64,000 bases of DNA from Himantopus leucocephalus (Eukaryota > Chordata > Aves > Charadriiformes > Recurvirostridae). The translations under genes and the position numbers were made by a program. The stretch lies in the NCBI GenBank assembly GCA_003993805.1, contig RSEF01000019.1:4634691-4698690 (forward strand). The letters run 5' to 3'. Below are positions 62,841-64,000 of the stretch, one piece after another (the first letter of the stretch is position 1; each line of letters opens with the position of its first letter). The notes below the pieces were generated by a model. That model searched no databases and had not been told where the DNA came from. It worked only from the letters and a program-made list of their open reading frames with translations.

Positions 62841-64000
62841 TGGCACTTTATTAATGGCTTAGCTCCTTTTGTTGTTTCATATTTAATGATCTGCGTTGAA
62901 TGTGGATTAGCCTGCTGAGATGCTGTTGGGGTGACCCGGGCCGTCCTGCCAGGAGTCACTTTGGGTTCCTTAGTCGACCACCTTATTTAAGGGCACGGGC
63001 AGACAAACCCCCTCAGATCGAGCTTGGAGATGTTAAGTGATGTTCCCAGCTGTTTGTTCCTGGTTTTTAGCCAAGGTCACAGCTGCTTTTCTGTTTCAGT
63101 GGAAAGTAAAACGGATTAGCTTGAACTACTGCTGAGATTCTCTTGTTGGAGATGAGTTACCTACTGGCTTTCCAAACTGGCAGAGACCTCCCCGGTTTAG
63201 AGTCTGAACTTCAGCAACACTGAAAGATTTTTAGCTATATTTCTGATCAAGTGCGGCATTTGGAAGTAACGCTTTTAGGAAAAGGTGTATTGGAATAACT
63301 TTTTTTACTTAGTTCAAAAAAAAAGGATAAAAAGTTGTAGGAGAAATGCCAAAGAGTAGCACGGTGGCTTTTTACCCTCTTGGGTCCCTGATGACACGGG
63401 AAGGGAAAAGGCGTTATTCAGGCGCGTGTGATGTGGGGCTCATCTCACGGGGCAGTTTTGTAGAGCGCGGAGCGTGGCAACAGAGCCCTCGCTGACAGCA
63501 TTTCTTTTCCTGATGGATAAAAGCACAGGCAGTTTTCAGAAAATCTGTAATGCCAGAGTCTGTTTTTCCCTGAGGTTCGTTACAAGCATTTTTATTTCCT
63601 CTTTCTGTTTCCAGTTCCATGCTCTTACTAAAGCTGTGGATGAAGGGCCCAGGCTCTTTTAACAGAAATACCTTTGTACTGCAGTTAAAATTGTCGATTT
63701 TTCTCTCTGGATGGTTAGGGAAGGAAAAAAGTGTAGCACTTTGTTTGCTAAAAGCAAGGGAAGGAAGAGTATCTCTTGGCAGAGGAGTCATACAATGGGA
63801 TTGTCGATACGCTTCCATTTTTGAAGGTACAGATTTCAGACAACAGAATTGCACATGTTTATTGACAGAAATGCATTTAATTTCAATTGCTGTTGATGCC
63901 ATAAAGTGTTACCATTTTATTTATTCATCTGTAAAATGGCTATAAATAGAGCCACTCTTTTAAAGGAACCTGTATCAGTGCACTCTGCCCATATCATGAA
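62841..64000 (+). other. Sequence downstream of the candidate CUX1 3' end
   Basis: Non-coding 1.16 kb. In mammals the CASP-specific exons lie beyond CUX1 exon 24, so this would be intronic in CASP transcripts. No CASP exon text (for example AELQVRI) was found here. A minus-strand open frame at 63414-63902 has no recognisable features. Confidence 0.5.

Noticed and set aside
63414..63902. 162-codon minus-strand open frame near the window end
   Set aside because: No recognisable protein features and no neighbouring exons on that strand.

Overview
The window is a stretch of vertebrate nuclear DNA, most likely from a bird. It carries the 3' two-thirds of one gene on the + strand: CUX1 (cut-like homeobox 1, also called CDP/Cux). 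Fourteen coding exons can be read directly. They correspond to exons 10-20 and 22-24 in the human numbering as I recall it. All have GT/AG junctions and phases that join into one frame of about 1,180 codons, ending in a stop at 59461-59463. The bird assignment is an inference. It rests on compact introns, little recognisable interspersed repeat, a protein close to but distinct from mammalian CUX1, and no Ala/Gly low-complexity expansions. A crocodilian or turtle cannot be excluded.

Layout: 1-2727 is the end of an intron. Exons at 2728, 5489, 11154, 16162 and 17241 encode the coiled coil shared by CUX1 and its alternative product CASP. The large exon 15 (18442-19113) carries the first cut repeat (CR1). 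Exons 16 and 17 are a short linker. Exon 18 (23879-24705) and exon 19 (26144-26309) share CR2. Exon 20 (26933-26989) is a 57-base linker exon. A very long non-coding stretch follows (26990-48759). Exon 22 (48760-48948) has the second half of CR3. Exons 23 and 24 split the homeodomain inside its recognition helix and encode the C-terminal regulatory tail. A long 3'UTR follows, with an AATAAA at 62810.

The main oddity is that exon 21, which should encode the linker and first half of CR3, is not readable anywhere in 26990-48759. A 100-N assembly gap at 44591-44690 lies in this stretch and is the most likely place for it. The stretch also contains what corresponds to intron 20, where mammals start the short p75 transcript. 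It holds two CpG-rich patches (about 32725-32960 and 36460-36840) that are candidates for an internal promoter. A second scaffold gap (57799-57898) and several single-N joins occur, two of them flanked by direct repeats that look like unmerged contig overlaps.

How the parts work together: CUX1 is a nuclear transcription factor whose three cut repeats and homeodomain cooperate to bind DNA. The N-terminal coiled-coil exons are also used by CASP, a Golgi membrane protein made by splicing exon 14 to exons that lie beyond this window. I see no other convincing protein gene, RNA gene, CRISPR array or complete mobile element. The remaining open frames in the introns and 3'UTR look like chance.
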